Below are positions 1 to 12,065 of a DNA stretch of 64,000 nucleotides, in pieces. Positions within the stretch are counted from its first letter, which is position 1. Each line of letters begins with the position of its first letter. The DNA is from Naganishia liquefaciens (taxonomy: Eukaryota > Basidiomycota > Tremellomycetes > Filobasidiales > Filobasidiaceae): contig BLZA01000021.1 of assembly GCA_013423385.1 (NCBI GenBank), positions 930,001 through 994,000 of the forward strand, in the 5' to 3' direction. Position numbers and translations under genes: made by a program. Below the pieces are notes generated by a model. That model did not search any database and had not been told where the DNA came from. It saw only the letters and a program-made list of their open reading frames with translations.

Positions 1-1030
1 CGGAATACGGCGAGGCTTGCGGAGGACGAAGAATACGATCACCATGCGTATTGGGCAGGTCGTAAACACCAGAGAATCCATTTTGAAGATAGTAAGTCGG
101 TCTCTTCACGCCTGTCGATGGCGCTGACAGCTTTCGCAGACAGACGACCTCCATCAGCATCTGTGTAGCCAGCTTCCTTCCCGACCGACGCCATCTGGGC
201 CCTTCGCGCTCTCGCCGCAACTGCCTATACCTTATCTCTACCTGCTCTCTCATATCGCCAAGTCAATGATCAAGCAAGCCGAGTCGGAGATCAGTGCCAA
301 GCCGGAAGCTGCCTACCCACTGGCCAAGATTGCAATAGGACTGCTTTTGCGCGGACATCAAGCGTTGAACGATGTACTGTTTTCAAGATTGGTGAAAAAG
401 TGCTGTTGGGTGATTCCATACGTTCCGCCCAAGCAACCGGTAGGTTGATGAACGAGGCTCCAAAAACTGTCGCTGATGTTATCGCTCCTTCAGGGCCAGT
501 CCGAGGGCGAGTACCGAAAGTCAATTGGCCAGAAAGAGACTGCCGGCACGGAAGACAGCGTTCAATATAATCAACGAATGGCCGCCATTTTGACTCTCTA
601 CCAGGCAGTCTGTAGTGCCGACGTACCTACCATTGTCAACGCATTGGACGAAAAGCCGACGTCGAATGCGGAACTGGAGGCACTCATTTCGCCGGAATTC
701 CGCATCACCTCTTGCTGGACATGGCTGGCGATGATGGGCAAAGCTCCTTTGCCTGATCTGGACCCATCGCCAAAGCTTGTCGCTACAGCGTTCGAGATGA
801 TTGGGCAGGACATGGTTCGTGCATTTGGGACGAAGCAGATGAGGAAAATGGCACAGGCGTACCTGGAGGACGGATTGGGCGGAAGGGAAGTTAGTAGCGG
901 CTCGGCCGAAGGGATTTTGGGCAAGCGGAATGTTGCCGCTCGAGCTCAACTGAGACTGCTGCTTGAGCCGTTTTTGTACGAAGGGAAGAGCGGATTTGAG
1001 GAGAAATCTGGCCGGCAATGGGAAGTATGA
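1..1030 (+). CDS. GLE1: mRNA export factor GLE1, C-terminal part (5' end outside window)
   Basis: Cytoplasmic-face nuclear pore protein which, with inositol hexakisphosphate, activates the DEAD-box helicase Dbp5 to release exported mRNPs. The window holds the C-terminal alpha-helical GLE1 domain. Exons read as 1-90, 140-439 and 494-1030, joined in phase 0 across two short introns. Family signatures are a RIGQVVNTRESILKI-like segment, YLYLLSHIAKSMIKQAE, SAKPEAAYPLAKIA, then an EGEYRKSIG segment and a helical tail ending at the stop at 1028-1030. The N-terminal coiled-coil half lies to the left of the window. PWP1 follows on the same strand after 387 bases. Identification rests on recalled GLE1 domain motifs; the first exon boundary is the least certain part. 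Confidence 0.85.
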
Positions 1031-1417
1031 AGGGTTACATTCGCGGTATAGTTTGTGTGCCCTGAATATGCGCATGTCATGCGGAATATCATTACAGGCG
1101 TCTGCTGTTGACAGCTCAAAGTCATCTGCTCGTGTCGCCTTGCCCACATGGTTCATGGAAGAAGACCTTGATGCGAGATGAACAAGGGACCAACAACCGA
1201 GCTGCTCGGACCACCCTGACGTGCTATACCGCTAGGTCCGGCGCGGAACAGCTCGACGGATTATGGTGCCTCCATGTTCCATAATTTTGGATAGCCGTCA
1301 CGTGATAGCTGCTCGAGTATCGTCCATCTTCCCAAGTCTTCCTCCTTGAAACCTGATACGCAGAAGTTTCTATTACTGTCCCTCCGACCATAACCTCCAG
1401 ACCCGGACGTATTTGGG
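1031..1417. other. Intergenic, GLE1 to PWP1
   Basis: This stretch should carry the GLE1 3' UTR and the PWP1 promoter and 5' UTR. I see no coding frame with family resemblance, no RNA gene and no obvious repeat. Confidence 0.5.
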
Positions 1418-3345
1418 ATGTCGAGTACGCTCATCTCCTCGCTTACCTGGATACCGCGCGGCAAGGCTGCGAGGCATCCGCAGAAGTACATCCTCGATGA
1501 AAATGAGCTGGAACGAGTTGGCAAGATGGGCGGCGAGGGGGTGCTGGAGAAGCTGAGGGAGGAAATGGAGGCTATGGAAATGAAGGATTCCAAGACGATG
1601 CCCACTGATGGAGATGACGAGGACTGGGAGGAGTAAGTTTGCGATATGGACTGCAGATCGATCATTCAAACCTGTTTTGACTTGCAGCGAGTCTGATTCT
1701 GGCGCTTCGTCTATGTCGGAAGTCGAGGGCGACAAGGCGGACGTCGACATGAAACCATCAGATCCGAATGATCTGACGGCTTACAACTTGGACACGTATG
1801 ACGAGGAGGAATCTCGAGGTGCTGGTAAGTCTTTGACTTGACACCTCTTACTGTTCCGCCTGCTCAATGCTATTCCTACAGCTATGGGGGCTTTCTCTAA
1901 TATCAAGGGACTTAGCATGTATCAGGACAACAACGATGATCCCTACATCACATTGAAGGATGTGAGTAATTCGTAACAGCGTCTTTAGCAATAGCACTAA
2001 GACATACTCTCTAGGATGCGGATGAGGAGGAAGAACGGGCCAATCTCGAGATCCTGCCAACAGACTCGATCATCCTGACCGCGCAGACTTCGGACGATTT
2101 GTCATCACTCAATTACCATGTTTACGACGAGGATAACGAAAACCTTTTTGTTCACCATGATCACCTGCTTCCAGCATTCCCTCTCTGCGTAGAATGGCTC
2201 GACTTCCCCTCGGGAGGACCCTCCCGACCGGACGGCAAGACGCATGGAAACTATATCGCTGTTGGCACCATGGATCCCTCGATCGAAATCTTCGACATGG
2301 ATGTTCTAGAAGGCGTTTACCCAGAGGCCATCTTGGGTCCCGCCGCCGGCGCTGACATGGTGCCGAAAGCCAAGGGGACGGGCAAGAAGAAGAAGCGTAT
2401 GCTGCAAACCAGCCCAGATCACCATGTCGCGAGTGTCACATCGCTCTCATGGACGCCGTTCCACCGAAACCTCCTGCTGTCCTCGTCAGCGGACATGACC
2501 GTCAAGCTCTGGGATCTCGCTCAGGACGGTCAGCAGAAAGCAATCAGATCGTGGGACAACATCCATCCGAATGAAAAGGTGCTCGCCGTCGAGTGGAACA
2601 AATTTGGCAGCGGGGAGCACTCGAAGGTCGTTTTGAGTGCTGGTGAGCGCACAGTCAAGGTCTGGGATACGAGAGCCGCCCAGGACGGATTGAGTACTGG
2701 GGGTTTGGGAAGCGACGTGGAGGCAATCTGCTGGGACCCGTGGGCCGCCATGGACTTTTACGTGCGCACTTCATTACCTTCCAGACTAGGTGTTCAGATC
2801 TAATAAGCCTTGCTTGCAGGTCTCGCTTGAGAACGGTTTGGTTCTGTGTTACGATGCGCGAATGCTTGGAAAGGATGCACCTCGACCCAAGTACACAATA
2901 TCCGCGCATGACGGCCCGGTGTCGGCGTTGCATGTCAACCCACACGTCCGCGGCTGCATTGCGACAGGAGGAATGGACAAGTTGGTCAAAATCTGGAACG
3001 TACAGGAAGAGGACGATGCGCGCAGGGAAATCTCTATGGTCACAAGTCAGGACCTTGGTGTTGTAAGTGTGCTCACACAGCCCTTCCTAGCGGTCCTTGC
3101 TCAATCGGCCACTTTTACAGGGCAAAGTGTTCACGATTCGATGGTCGCCAGACTCGCCGCTTACGTTGGCCGCGGCTGGTTCGCACGCCAGGTTGCAAAT
3201 ATGGGACACGGCTTCCAATGCCGGTATTCGACAAGCGTTTGGTCCAAGATTGCGTCAAACAGGCAAGGAATTGCGTGAGGCGAAAAAGAATGCAGGAATT
3301 ATCGGCATTGTGGATGATGAGGAACAGAGCGACGACGACGAGTAG
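1418..3345 (+). CDS. PWP1: Periodic tryptophan protein 1, WD40 ribosome biogenesis factor
   Basis: Nuclear/nucleolar WD-repeat protein needed for 60S ribosomal subunit assembly. Six exons fit: 1418-1632, 1688-1824, 1882-1961, 2015-2761, 2820-3062 and 3121-3345, summing to 548 codons plus stop with all phases agreeing. The start MSSTLISSLTWIPRGKAARH matches the conserved PWP1 N-terminus. An acidic segment follows, with runs of Glu and Asp around residues 60-140. WD40 blades then carry VKLWDLAQDG, VKVWDTR, LVKIWNVQEED and LQIWDTASN. The protein ends in a basic then acidic tail (EEQSDDDE), as in the family. The introns are 52-60 bases. The stop is 57 bases from the stop of the convergent glycosylase gene. 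Confidence 0.93.
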
Positions 3346-3401
3346 TTGTATTCGAGGCTTTCAAGGCGGTATTTGGAACATATCAATACGTCTCCACAAT
3401 G

Positions 3402-4818
3402 CTATGCGGATAGGGTAGCTACGGTCAATACCACGCCGTCTATGTCCACCTCTCTAAACATCTCGAAATCTATTGTACTTGTTTGCATCAAGTCGATCAT
3501 TCTCAAAGCAGCCTTGAAATGCTCGATCTGCTCTGGCAACTGTCACAAGAAAGAGTGTCAGGCTTTGGGTCGAAATGCGCAGCGAGATCTCTTACCTGTA
3601 CGCGTACTAGGCCCGAAGTCGACGGAACCACCCAAAACAGCGTGTTGGCGAAACCCTCGCCGGGTGATTTATGTGCAACGCGGTAAGGCCGCGGCTGATC
3701 CCATTGTATCTTCTTGCTGGATTTACTGGATGGTGTGCTTTCTGATGGTGAAGCCGTCACCTCCTCTTCGATTGTGAAAGGAATATCAGAGTGGATTCAA
3801 ATTATCATCGAGTGGAAAGTACACGTACCTTCACCAAGTCGAAACGCCTCATCCCGCCACGGTTTCCGTGCCGGCTTCGCGGACCGCTTGAGGACGAATT
3901 CAAACTCGTCCCAGATCTTCTTGCCAACAAAGCAGACGATGCCTGGACGATGCTCTTGGATCTTGCGAAGGAGGTCGAGGGCACCGATTCGCATTTCTTT
4001 GGACGACAGCTCGGCTTGCTGGGGAAGTTGGCGTCAGCGAATTCCGATTAGAAGGCTGGAGACGTAGTCACCTCTGCTGTAGGTCTCGATACCAGATTCG
4101 TCTGATGACATTTTGTTTTAGATTGGGCAGAAAGCTAGACTTGATGAGGACGAACCATGCCGATACCAAATCGCTCGGGCAAGTATATGCATTCCTGTGG
4201 GTCATATAACCGATCAGTAAAGCCTGGAAGAATTAGTGTGTCAATGTCACAGGGTCGGTCTTTTGATATCTTGTGGCTCACCGGCGCCATGCAGGGCTCT
4301 TGGGATGACCGCATGAGCGTTGCTTTTCTATCCAAGATGCTCGACTCACTTCCAAAAACGATTCGAAGGATGGCTATACGGTGCTTGTTTGGTGCTGCTT
4401 GTGATACTAGGGCTAAATACAAGGGTGAGTGAGATCAAATGAATGCCATACAAGTCGTTGCTATTGCTACAGACTTGATCCCGCAAAAGACCAGCTTCAA
4501 ACCCGGACGCAAGAGGTCTGGAACGGCCTTGAGGTGTGCATAAGTTTCGGGCGATGCGTAGGGACGATTGACTTTGACTTTGCGGACTTTTGTCGATGTT
4601 TGCCCGTCAGGAGATGAAGGCGAGCGCTCGACATATTCGTCTTCGAGCTTGAGATCTCTTTTACGCTTGGCGGGCGTGCGACGGATTTGGGGCGATACAA
4701 TGGCCGGCGCGGGATCGACTGGTTCGCGTTTTGGACTTTGGATCGCCGGAATGGCAGCGGTTTCGTAGCGGAACTTAGCCAGGTGGGTGGCGAGCTTGGT
4801 AGGGGTAGGTGTGCTCAT
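3402..4818 (-). CDS. G/T(U)-mismatch-specific DNA glycosylase, TDG/Mug family
   Basis: Base-excision repair enzyme of the uracil-DNA glycosylase superfamily that removes thymine or uracil opposite guanine, acting in the nucleus. Eight exons fit: 4475-4818, 4350-4412, 4282-4298, 4156-4223, 4072-4101, 3829-4018, 3596-3765 and 3402-3539, giving 339 aa with consistent phases. Residues 1-90 are a basic, disordered tail (TPAKRKRDLKLEDE). The core has DLLRPGLKLVFCGINPS (the Asn of the GINP motif is the catalytic or water-positioning residue in TDG), then HPSNRFWK, GIGMTNLVSRPTAE, RPGIVCFVGKKIWDEF and TLFWVVPSTSGLV. The third exon is only 17 bases but is needed to join FWK to GFTDR. An upstream in-frame ATG at 4917 is possible; I prefer 4818 because STPTPTKLATHLAKFRY looks like a real N-terminus. 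Confidence 0.88.
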
Positions 4819-5671
4819 GCTTGTGCCGGGCGCCTCTCTTTCGGGATCACTCAGGCAGGAAGCAGAGCCTGATTCCACAAACTTTTTGCCACAAACACTC
4901 GATGATTTCGGCAACACAGATCTTCAGTCCAGATGACGAATCTCGGCTGAACCTCCACCCGTTGACGGAAATGCATTCTCAACCTTTTGCCGCTCCTTTT
5001 GGATATATGGATATCGCGCGACGCCAGCGTATCATTCTTTGACCTGTCGCGTTCAACCTCTTTCTATACTTTTACAAAGAGCCCATTACCACACACTTTC
5101 ATCACAAGATCTTTCCTGTTCGGCTTGGAAAACAGCCTGAACAGAAGCACAAGACTTCTTCAATTGCCACCTCAATTACAGGACGTTGTGTAGACCGACC
5201 GCATCTCAGAGCCAGCTTGCATCGCTGTACAGCATCAGAGCGACGACGGTATACAAAAACGGCCATGTCAGCGTATCTGATGTACTCAGATGGCTTTTCA
5301 CCACGCCACCTACCGTTACCAAACTTCCCTATCAGTTCCCTATCTCTCATTATTGTTGCATGTTGTTGACGGACATTCCACCCGTCACGTTGATCAGTAA
5401 CCGGCTGCCGGGGGCTGCGCGCGAGAGTTGCGCCGCCGCATTTGTTCTTTCGGGTGAGAGAAAGGCAAAGAAAAGACGCGGCGCGACGCGTTCCCTCGCA
5501 TGCTGAGTGAGATTCCATCCTCGCCTAGGGATTTGGATCCGCGCCCCCCAAAGAATCGTCTCATCCCAATCCCTGGCCTCCAGCTGGCAGGCCCGGCCGT
5601 CGCAGCGCAGTATATGGTGCCGCGCCTCGTGCTTTCGGCCGCTTGCTCGCTCTCCACTCTCCATCCTCATC
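4819..5671. other. Divergent intergenic region, glycosylase / ATP-citrate lyase
   Basis: Shared upstream region of two divergent genes. Near the ATP-citrate lyase side there is a GC-rich stretch with several CG-rich blocks (about 5400-5500) and a weak TATATGG at 5611-5617, 55-60 bases before the ATG. No convincing coding frame is seen. Confidence 0.45.
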
Positions 5672-8600
5672 ATGTCTGCCAAACGTAAGTCACCCTTGTC
5701 CACTTGCATCCATCCATCCATCGTCGTCGCCATCTCATCCCACTTTTATCACCTCTAGCAATCCGAGAATACGACGCCAAGCAGCTGCTGTCGTACTGGC
5801 TGCCGCGGTCGCCCGTCCCTATCCCTTGCAAGTCCGAGTCGAGCGTCGCGCCCGTCAAGGTTGCACAGGTTCAATGGTAGGTGCAGACGTACGGGTGCTT
5901 CGTTCCACGTGTCGCTCATCGTGTTCTTCAGGGATGCCGCTACCAACCAGCTTTCACCTCCTATCCAGCCGGGACAGGGTCTTCCCGAATGGGTCTTCAC
6001 AGGTACGTTATCTTGCTACTCTCCTCCTGTCAAACCTTGACTCATCCTTCCTGCTCTTCTAGACAAGCTCGTCGCCAAGCCCGATCAGCTGATCAAGCGA
6101 CGAGGAAAGGCCGGTCTCTTGTGCATCAACAAGGACTACCAGGTCGCTGGGGAATGGGTCAAGGAGCGTGCCGGCAAGCCGTGCCAGGTTGAAAAGGTTA
6201 CTGGAACGCTCAACACGTTCATCCTCGAGCCGTTCTTGCCCCACCCGCAAGAGTCCGAATACTACATCTGTGTCAACTCGGCGCGTGAAGGTGACTGGAT
6301 CTTGTTCACGCACGAAGGTGGTGTCGAGGTCGGCGATGTCGACGCCAAGGCCATGAAGTTGCTCATCGCTGTGGACGAGCCAGTAAGTGTGACGAATGCT
6401 AGAGCAAGACGCGCTCCTGACCCCTGTTTCAGTTCCCATCGAGGGAAACCATCATCTCGACCTTGCTCAAGGAAGTTCCCGAGTCCAAGAAGGAGACCCT
6501 CTGTGACTTCTTGATCAGGCTCTACGCCGTCTACGTCGATCTGCACTGTGAGCCGATCCGCTCCGCGTTCCAGACCTTGCGCTGACACTCAAATCTGAAG
6601 TCGCATACCTCGAAATCAACCCTTTGATCTGCCTTGATGGCGTCAACGGCCAGCCCCCGGCCATCTATTACCTCGACATGGCCGCCAAGCTCGATCAGAC
6701 CGCCGACTTCCTGTGTGGCCCCAAGTGGGCCATCGCACGAGACGTCTCGTCTGCCAACGGTGCTGTTGACGGCGGCGTCAAGGCTGACCGAGGACCCCCG
6801 ATGGTCTGGCCCGCGCCGTTCGGTCGTGACTTGACCAAGGAGGAAGCCTACATCCAGAAGCTTGACGCCTCGACCGGTGCTTCCCTCAAGTTGACCGTCC
6901 TCAACCAGGAAGGTCGAGTTTGGACTATGGTTGCCGGTGGTGGAGCTTCCGTCGTATACTCGGATGCCATTGCCGCTGCGGGTTACGCCAACGAGCTCGC
7001 CAACTACGGTGAATACTCTGGTGCACCTACCGAGGGCCAGACGTACGAGTACGCCAAGACCATCATTGACTTGATCACCCGAGGTACTCCTCACCCAGAC
7101 GGCAAGGTCCTGATCATCGGTGGCGGTATTGCCAACTTTACCAACGTCGCCGCTACCTTCAAGGGTATCATTCGAGCCTTGAAGCAGTATCGAGAACCCC
7201 TGATCCGACACAAGGTCAAGATCTTCGTTCGACGAGGTGGACCCAACTACCAGGAAGGTCTCAAGGCCATGCGATTGCTCGGTGAATCTTTGGGCGTCGA
7301 AATCAAGGTCTTCGGTCCCGAAACCCATATCACCGACATTGTGCCCATGGCCCTCGGTGTCCAGAAGAAGCCGCACGCCGCGCAGCCCACGATTGAGTCG
7401 GTTGCCGCTGCTGCTGCTGCCGGCCAGGAGCAGGCCGACGCTGCTTCCACCTCCAAAGTCGACCCCGCTCTTGGATCTGTCAAGCCCGACGGTACGCGAG
7501 CCCAGCCCGGAGACCAGATTGTTCACTTCCCCGAGGGTCAATCCGCCCACTCCCGACCGGCTTACAGGCCATTTGACGAGACCACCCGATCCTTAGTCTT
7601 CGGTCTCCAGCCCCGAGCCATCCAGGGCATGCTCGACTTTGACTACTCGTGTGGTCGAAAGACCCCCTCGGTCGCTGCGATGATCTACCCCTTCGGTGGA
7701 CATCACATCCAGAAGTTCTACTGGGGTACCAAGGAGACTTTGTTGCCTGTCTACACGTCCGTTGAAGAGGCTATCGCCAAGCATCCGGACGCCGATGTCG
7801 TTGTCAACTTCTCGTCTTCGCGATCCGTCTACTCGTCGACGCTCGACATTTTGCGATTCCCTCAGATCAAGGTCGTCGCCTTGATTGCCGAAGGTGTTCC
7901 CGAAAGGCATGCCCGAGAATTGCTGCACTTGGCACAGAAGAAGAACGTCATGATCATCGGTCCCGCTACCGTTGGTGGTATCAAGCCCGGATGTTTCCGA
8001 ATCGGAAACTCGGGTGGTATGATGGACAACATCATCGCTTCCAAGCTCTACCGAGCCGGATCCGTCGGTTACGTTTCCAAGTCGGGAGGCATGTCCAACG
8101 AGCTGAACAACATCTTGTCCTTCACCACGGACGGTACCTACGAGGGTATCGCCATCGGTGGTGACCGATACCCCGGTACCACCTTTATCGACCACTTGCT
8201 TCGATACGAAGCCGACCCTGAGTGCAAGATGCTTGTCCTTTTGGGAGAAGTCGGCGGTATCGAGGAGTACCGAGTCATCGATGCCGTCCGAAACGGAACG
8301 ATCAAGAAGCCCATTGTCGCCTGGGCCATCGGAACGTGCGCCAAGATGTTCACCACCGATGTTCAATTCGGTCACGCCGGTTCCATGGCCAATTCGGACT
8401 TGGAAACTGCCGACGCCAAGAACGCCGCTATGCGAGCGGCCGGTTTCATCGTTCCCGACACTTTCGAGGACCTGCCTACCGTCTTGCAGGCGACCTATCA
8501 GAAGCTGGTCAGCGCCGGTCGAATCACGCCCAAGCCCGAGGTTCAGCCCCCTACCATCCCCATGGACTACAAGTGGGCTCAGGAGCTCGGCATGATCCGA

Positions 8601-9474
8601 AAGCCTGCCGCTTTCATCTCGACCATTTCCGATGAACGTGGTCAGGAATTGCTCTACGCCGGTATGCGAATCTCGGACGTCTTCAAGGAGGAGATCGGAA
8701 TCGGTGGTGTCATTTCCTTGCTCTGGTTTAAGCGTCGTCTCCCTCCTTACGCCTGCAAGTTCATCGAGATGGTCCTCCAGTTGACCGCCGACCACGGACC
8801 TGCCGTTTCCGGTGCTATGAACACCATCATCACTGCCCGAGCCGGCAAGGATCTCATCTCGTCCCTCGTCGCCGGTCTCCTCACCATCGGTGATCGATTC
8901 GGTGGTGCCTTGGACGGCGCCGCACAGGAGTTCTCCCGCGGTTTGACTTCGGGCATGACCCCTCGTGAATTCGTCGACTCTATGCGAAAGGCCAACAAGT
9001 TGATCCCCGGTATCGGACACAAGATCAAGTCCAAGACCAATCCCGATTTGCGAGTCGTCTTGGTCGTTGACTACGTCAAGAAGCACTTCCCGGCGACCAA
9101 CACGCTCGACTACGCCCTTGGTGTCGAGTCCGTTACTAGCGCCAAGAAGGATTCCTTGATTTTGAACGTCGATGGTGCCATCGCGGCCTCCTTCTGTGAT
9201 CTCTTGCGATGCACCGGAGCATTCACCGATGAGGAAGCTGCCGACTACATGAAGATTGGAACGTGAGTGGAATAAATGAGCTTGCGCAAGAGTCTGCTTA
9301 CTAACAGTCCTGTCTTATAGTCTCAACGGTCTTTTCGTTTTGGGTCGATCCATCGGTTTTGTTGGTCACTACCTCGACCAGAAGCTTCTCAAGCAGCCCC
9401 TCTACCGACACCCGGCAGACGACATCTTCATCTCCCTCGCCGGTGTCAACTCTGCCGACCGAGTTCTCGTATAA
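5672..9474 (+). CDS. ATP-citrate lyase, single-chain (fused) form
   Basis: Cytosolic enzyme making acetyl-CoA and oxaloacetate from citrate, CoA and ATP, and so feeding lipid and sterol synthesis. Seven exons: 5672-5684, 5759-5876, 5932-6002, 6063-6382, 6433-6547, 6601-9262 and 9321-9474, totalling 1150 aa. The first exon is 13 bases (MSAK plus one base). The N-terminal half is the ATP-grasp/CoA-binding part ([32 protein letters not shown]). The CoA-ligase part carries [19 protein letters not shown], whose His is the phosphorylated catalytic residue in this superfamily. The C-terminal citrate-synthase-like part contains [15 protein letters not shown]. An Ala/Ser-rich linker around residues 440-490 joins the halves. 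Animals and basidiomycetes have this one-gene form, while most ascomycetes have two subunits. Codon use is strongly biased, suggesting high expression. Confidence 0.97.
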
Positions 9475-12065
9475 GTCTTGCCAGAAAAGAAAGGGAAAAT
9501 GGCTACCGGGGTGGCTGCATATATAGACGCAGAGATGGATTCCGGCGGGAACCGTGCTTGCGATTTTGTACAATAGGTTGTGTGGAACTCTGGCAGCTCC
9601 ATGATGGGATATCATGGACAATTTTGACTCTGGCGTCGCCTTTCTTGAGAGCTCCTGTCACTAGCTCTGCGACCTTATATCTTCATCGACTTCGTTCCGA
9701 ATGTGTTGCCGGGACGATTCGCTTCAGTTTTCAAGCCGGTTCCAAGAGATCAGCTCCTCACATAGACGGTAAGATGAATAAACGAAGTGGAGAAGAGTGT
9801 CGGGCCGCCAACGCGAGCCGGGCGATCGCTCGGTCATTATTGCGGTTACTTGTCGACGCTGAAATTCGCGACTCGATGGGTTCAGCTCAGTGTGCAACAG
9901 CTCGTACAACGTGAGCTACAACGTGCAGCCAATGCGTTAAACAGATCAGAAGCCGTTTCTGCTCAGCCTGAAGAGCTGCCTGAAGACTCAGCTATGCTAA
10001 AAGAGCTGTAGGGGGTGCAGCTGGGGATATGGGGATATGGGGATATGGGGATACCAGTGTATAGCGCAGTCTTTACAAATAATATCGTTTACAGCTTCTT
10101 TTACCGACAACCGACCATGAGAGCTTCCAGTCGAGCTTCCACGGGCGTGGCTCATCCGTGTACAGCAAAAATCCTGTACAATCAAAAACAAGAGCGTTTC
10201 ACGACGATGTGTGAGAGAGCTTGTGAGAGCCAGAGCTGCTGCAGACGTTCATCAGAATTCTCCAAGGCTTCTATGCTGCTTTTACTCATTTTCCAAGCCA
10301 TCCGGCTCCGATGGCAGCCAATAGCCGTTTGCTCAGTCTGTGAAGCTTCGCTCTGCATCCCAGATCTCTTCACGACCGCACAACTGCCATATACAATGCA
10401 AAGCAGCTGGTGCAGAATCCGTTTGGCTTCCTTCAGACGGTTTTCATTGCTTTTTCCGATTCTTCGTAACGGCCTGTCCGGTCATCCGAGCATTCCTGCC
10501 CAACAGCTCCCCTTCGAGAGATAAGGAATAGCTCACCTCTCAGGAATGGGGGCAGGGGGGGTAAGCTAATGGGGCCATAGACAGACTCTGGCCCTTAGAT
10601 CTCCCTTTCACCGAATCTGCGTATCCCTGGAAGATGATAGAAGCTATGATGGAACAAGCCCGAATCCCCGCCTGCAGGGGCTCTTGCAGGATGACCGGTT
10701 GAGAGACCCCGCTCCGCCGCTCCGAGAGCTTGATCCGATCCCTGACTCAACATATACTGCCTCGGAGCGCTTGGAACTCTGTAAGTGCAGGCTCGGACAT
10801 CGCGTCGATAAAGCATCTACAGTGATAGCATACCTTGCCTCGACAGCTTCTTCAGGAAAGCCAAGGAGGCTGGCAGGAGATCCCCAAGAAAGGTGAGCTT
10901 TACTTGATAAGAGATAAAGCTGATGAGATCTCAGTCAGCTGAGGCTGAGGGCCGCCAAAAATGATCTGGGAGAAGCAAGCTGAGATCAGCTATGAGATCG
11001 CTGCTGGGATGCAGTTGTAACTTATTTATCAGAGCAAGAGCCTCCGAGAGCTTCAGCCAAATAGCTAGCTAGGAAGGCAAATCGGTGGGAAGCCTAGAAT
11101 AATACTTACATAAACGCGGCCTGAAGGCTGAAGATCAAGAGCAGAACATTTGGCATTTTTGAGCGAGGGGCGTACAGGATACAGGATGTACAGGCTCAAA
11201 TTCATCGGCTGGCGACGAAGAGACTTGGAAGATTTGTATACGGATGAAAGAAAAGATGATGGAAAGATGGCTTCAAAGCTAACCCACAGCCCTGAGTACT
11301 GGCGGACGAGCGGCTGTAATGCATGTATGAACGGTCTCGTGGAAAGTGGGCAGGCAGATGCAACTAATGACCTTTTCTTTTGACTCTTTTTTGTAAATTT
11401 ATAGGATGTCTCCATGACTTGAGAGTTGATCTTAGCCGCCCGATAGTTTATAGCTTTTGATCTCTCACTTGATAGCTAGGGTACGCCCGTGAGCAGCCCC
11501 TGGGATTTCTTCTCTCAAGGGCCTTACCAAGGCTACGTTTCTGCTGCGATAGAGTTCCCGATAGTCACGGGGAGGTCGATATAGATAAAATTCCTGAGGT
11601 ATTTGTGCGAGCTGTTCCATAATAGGTAGAATCAAAGTAGGCAAACGGCTAATAAGAGCTCGCCTAAGGCAACAAGCAGCGAGGAGCAGCTTGAGGAACC
11701 CGGAGCCCGCGGTAAGTTGCACGAGGCACACACGGCGAAAACGAGCGGTACCAGAAAATAATCCGTAAACGGGTTACAGTTAGGTACAAGACAACGGGTC
11801 GGATTTTGAAGATCAGTCGTAAAAGATCCCGCCATTTACCGCTGCGGCGTCGCCCCAGAGAACGCTGAGATAACTGTTCAGAGCCTTCAACCAGTATCCA
11901 ATCAAGCCCATCCGTCCGACGCGACGCCTCGGGGAAAAGAAATGTGTTCTAAAAGGCCTGCTCAGAGGGGTATAGCTTTGCAACGATCCTCGATTATCTT
12001 AAGTCCCGTCCTCCAAGTGCGTACAAGGCGACTCGCCATCGCGCTGGTCTGCTCATCCTTGGACC
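9475..12065. other. Gene-free island of 2.6 kb
   Basis: No reading frame here is longer than about 170 codons and none resembles a known family. The sequence looks different from its neighbours: it is less biased in codon-like periodicity and rich in repeated short words such as gagagct, gctgag and agagctg (for example 10200-10260 and 10900-11010). It holds a perfect guanine repeat at 10023-10050. I cannot see terminal inverted repeats, target-site duplications or a transposase. It may be a decayed insertion or a long regulatory region for the receptor-like gene that follows. Confidence 0.4.
10023..10050 (+). repeat. (GGGGATAT)n repeat, potential G-quadruplex
   Basis: Four runs of exactly four guanines are separated by three identical ATAT spacers, at 10023-10026, 10031-10034, 10039-10042 and 10047-10050. 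This meets the usual pattern for an intramolecular four-layer G-quadruplex on the plus strand. It lies within the gene-free island about 2 kb upstream of the receptor-like gene. Confidence 0.85.

Noticed and set aside
6531-9086. Long minus-strand open frames (339 and 497 codons) antisense to ATP-citrate lyase
   Set aside because: They are shadows produced by strong codon bias of the sense gene; composition is Gly/Ser/Asp/Val-rich nonsense and no family is recognisable.
9475-12065. Transposon or retroelement in the gene-free island
   Set aside because: No terminal repeats, target-site duplication, transposase or polymerase motif is visible, so I describe it only as an unexplained region.
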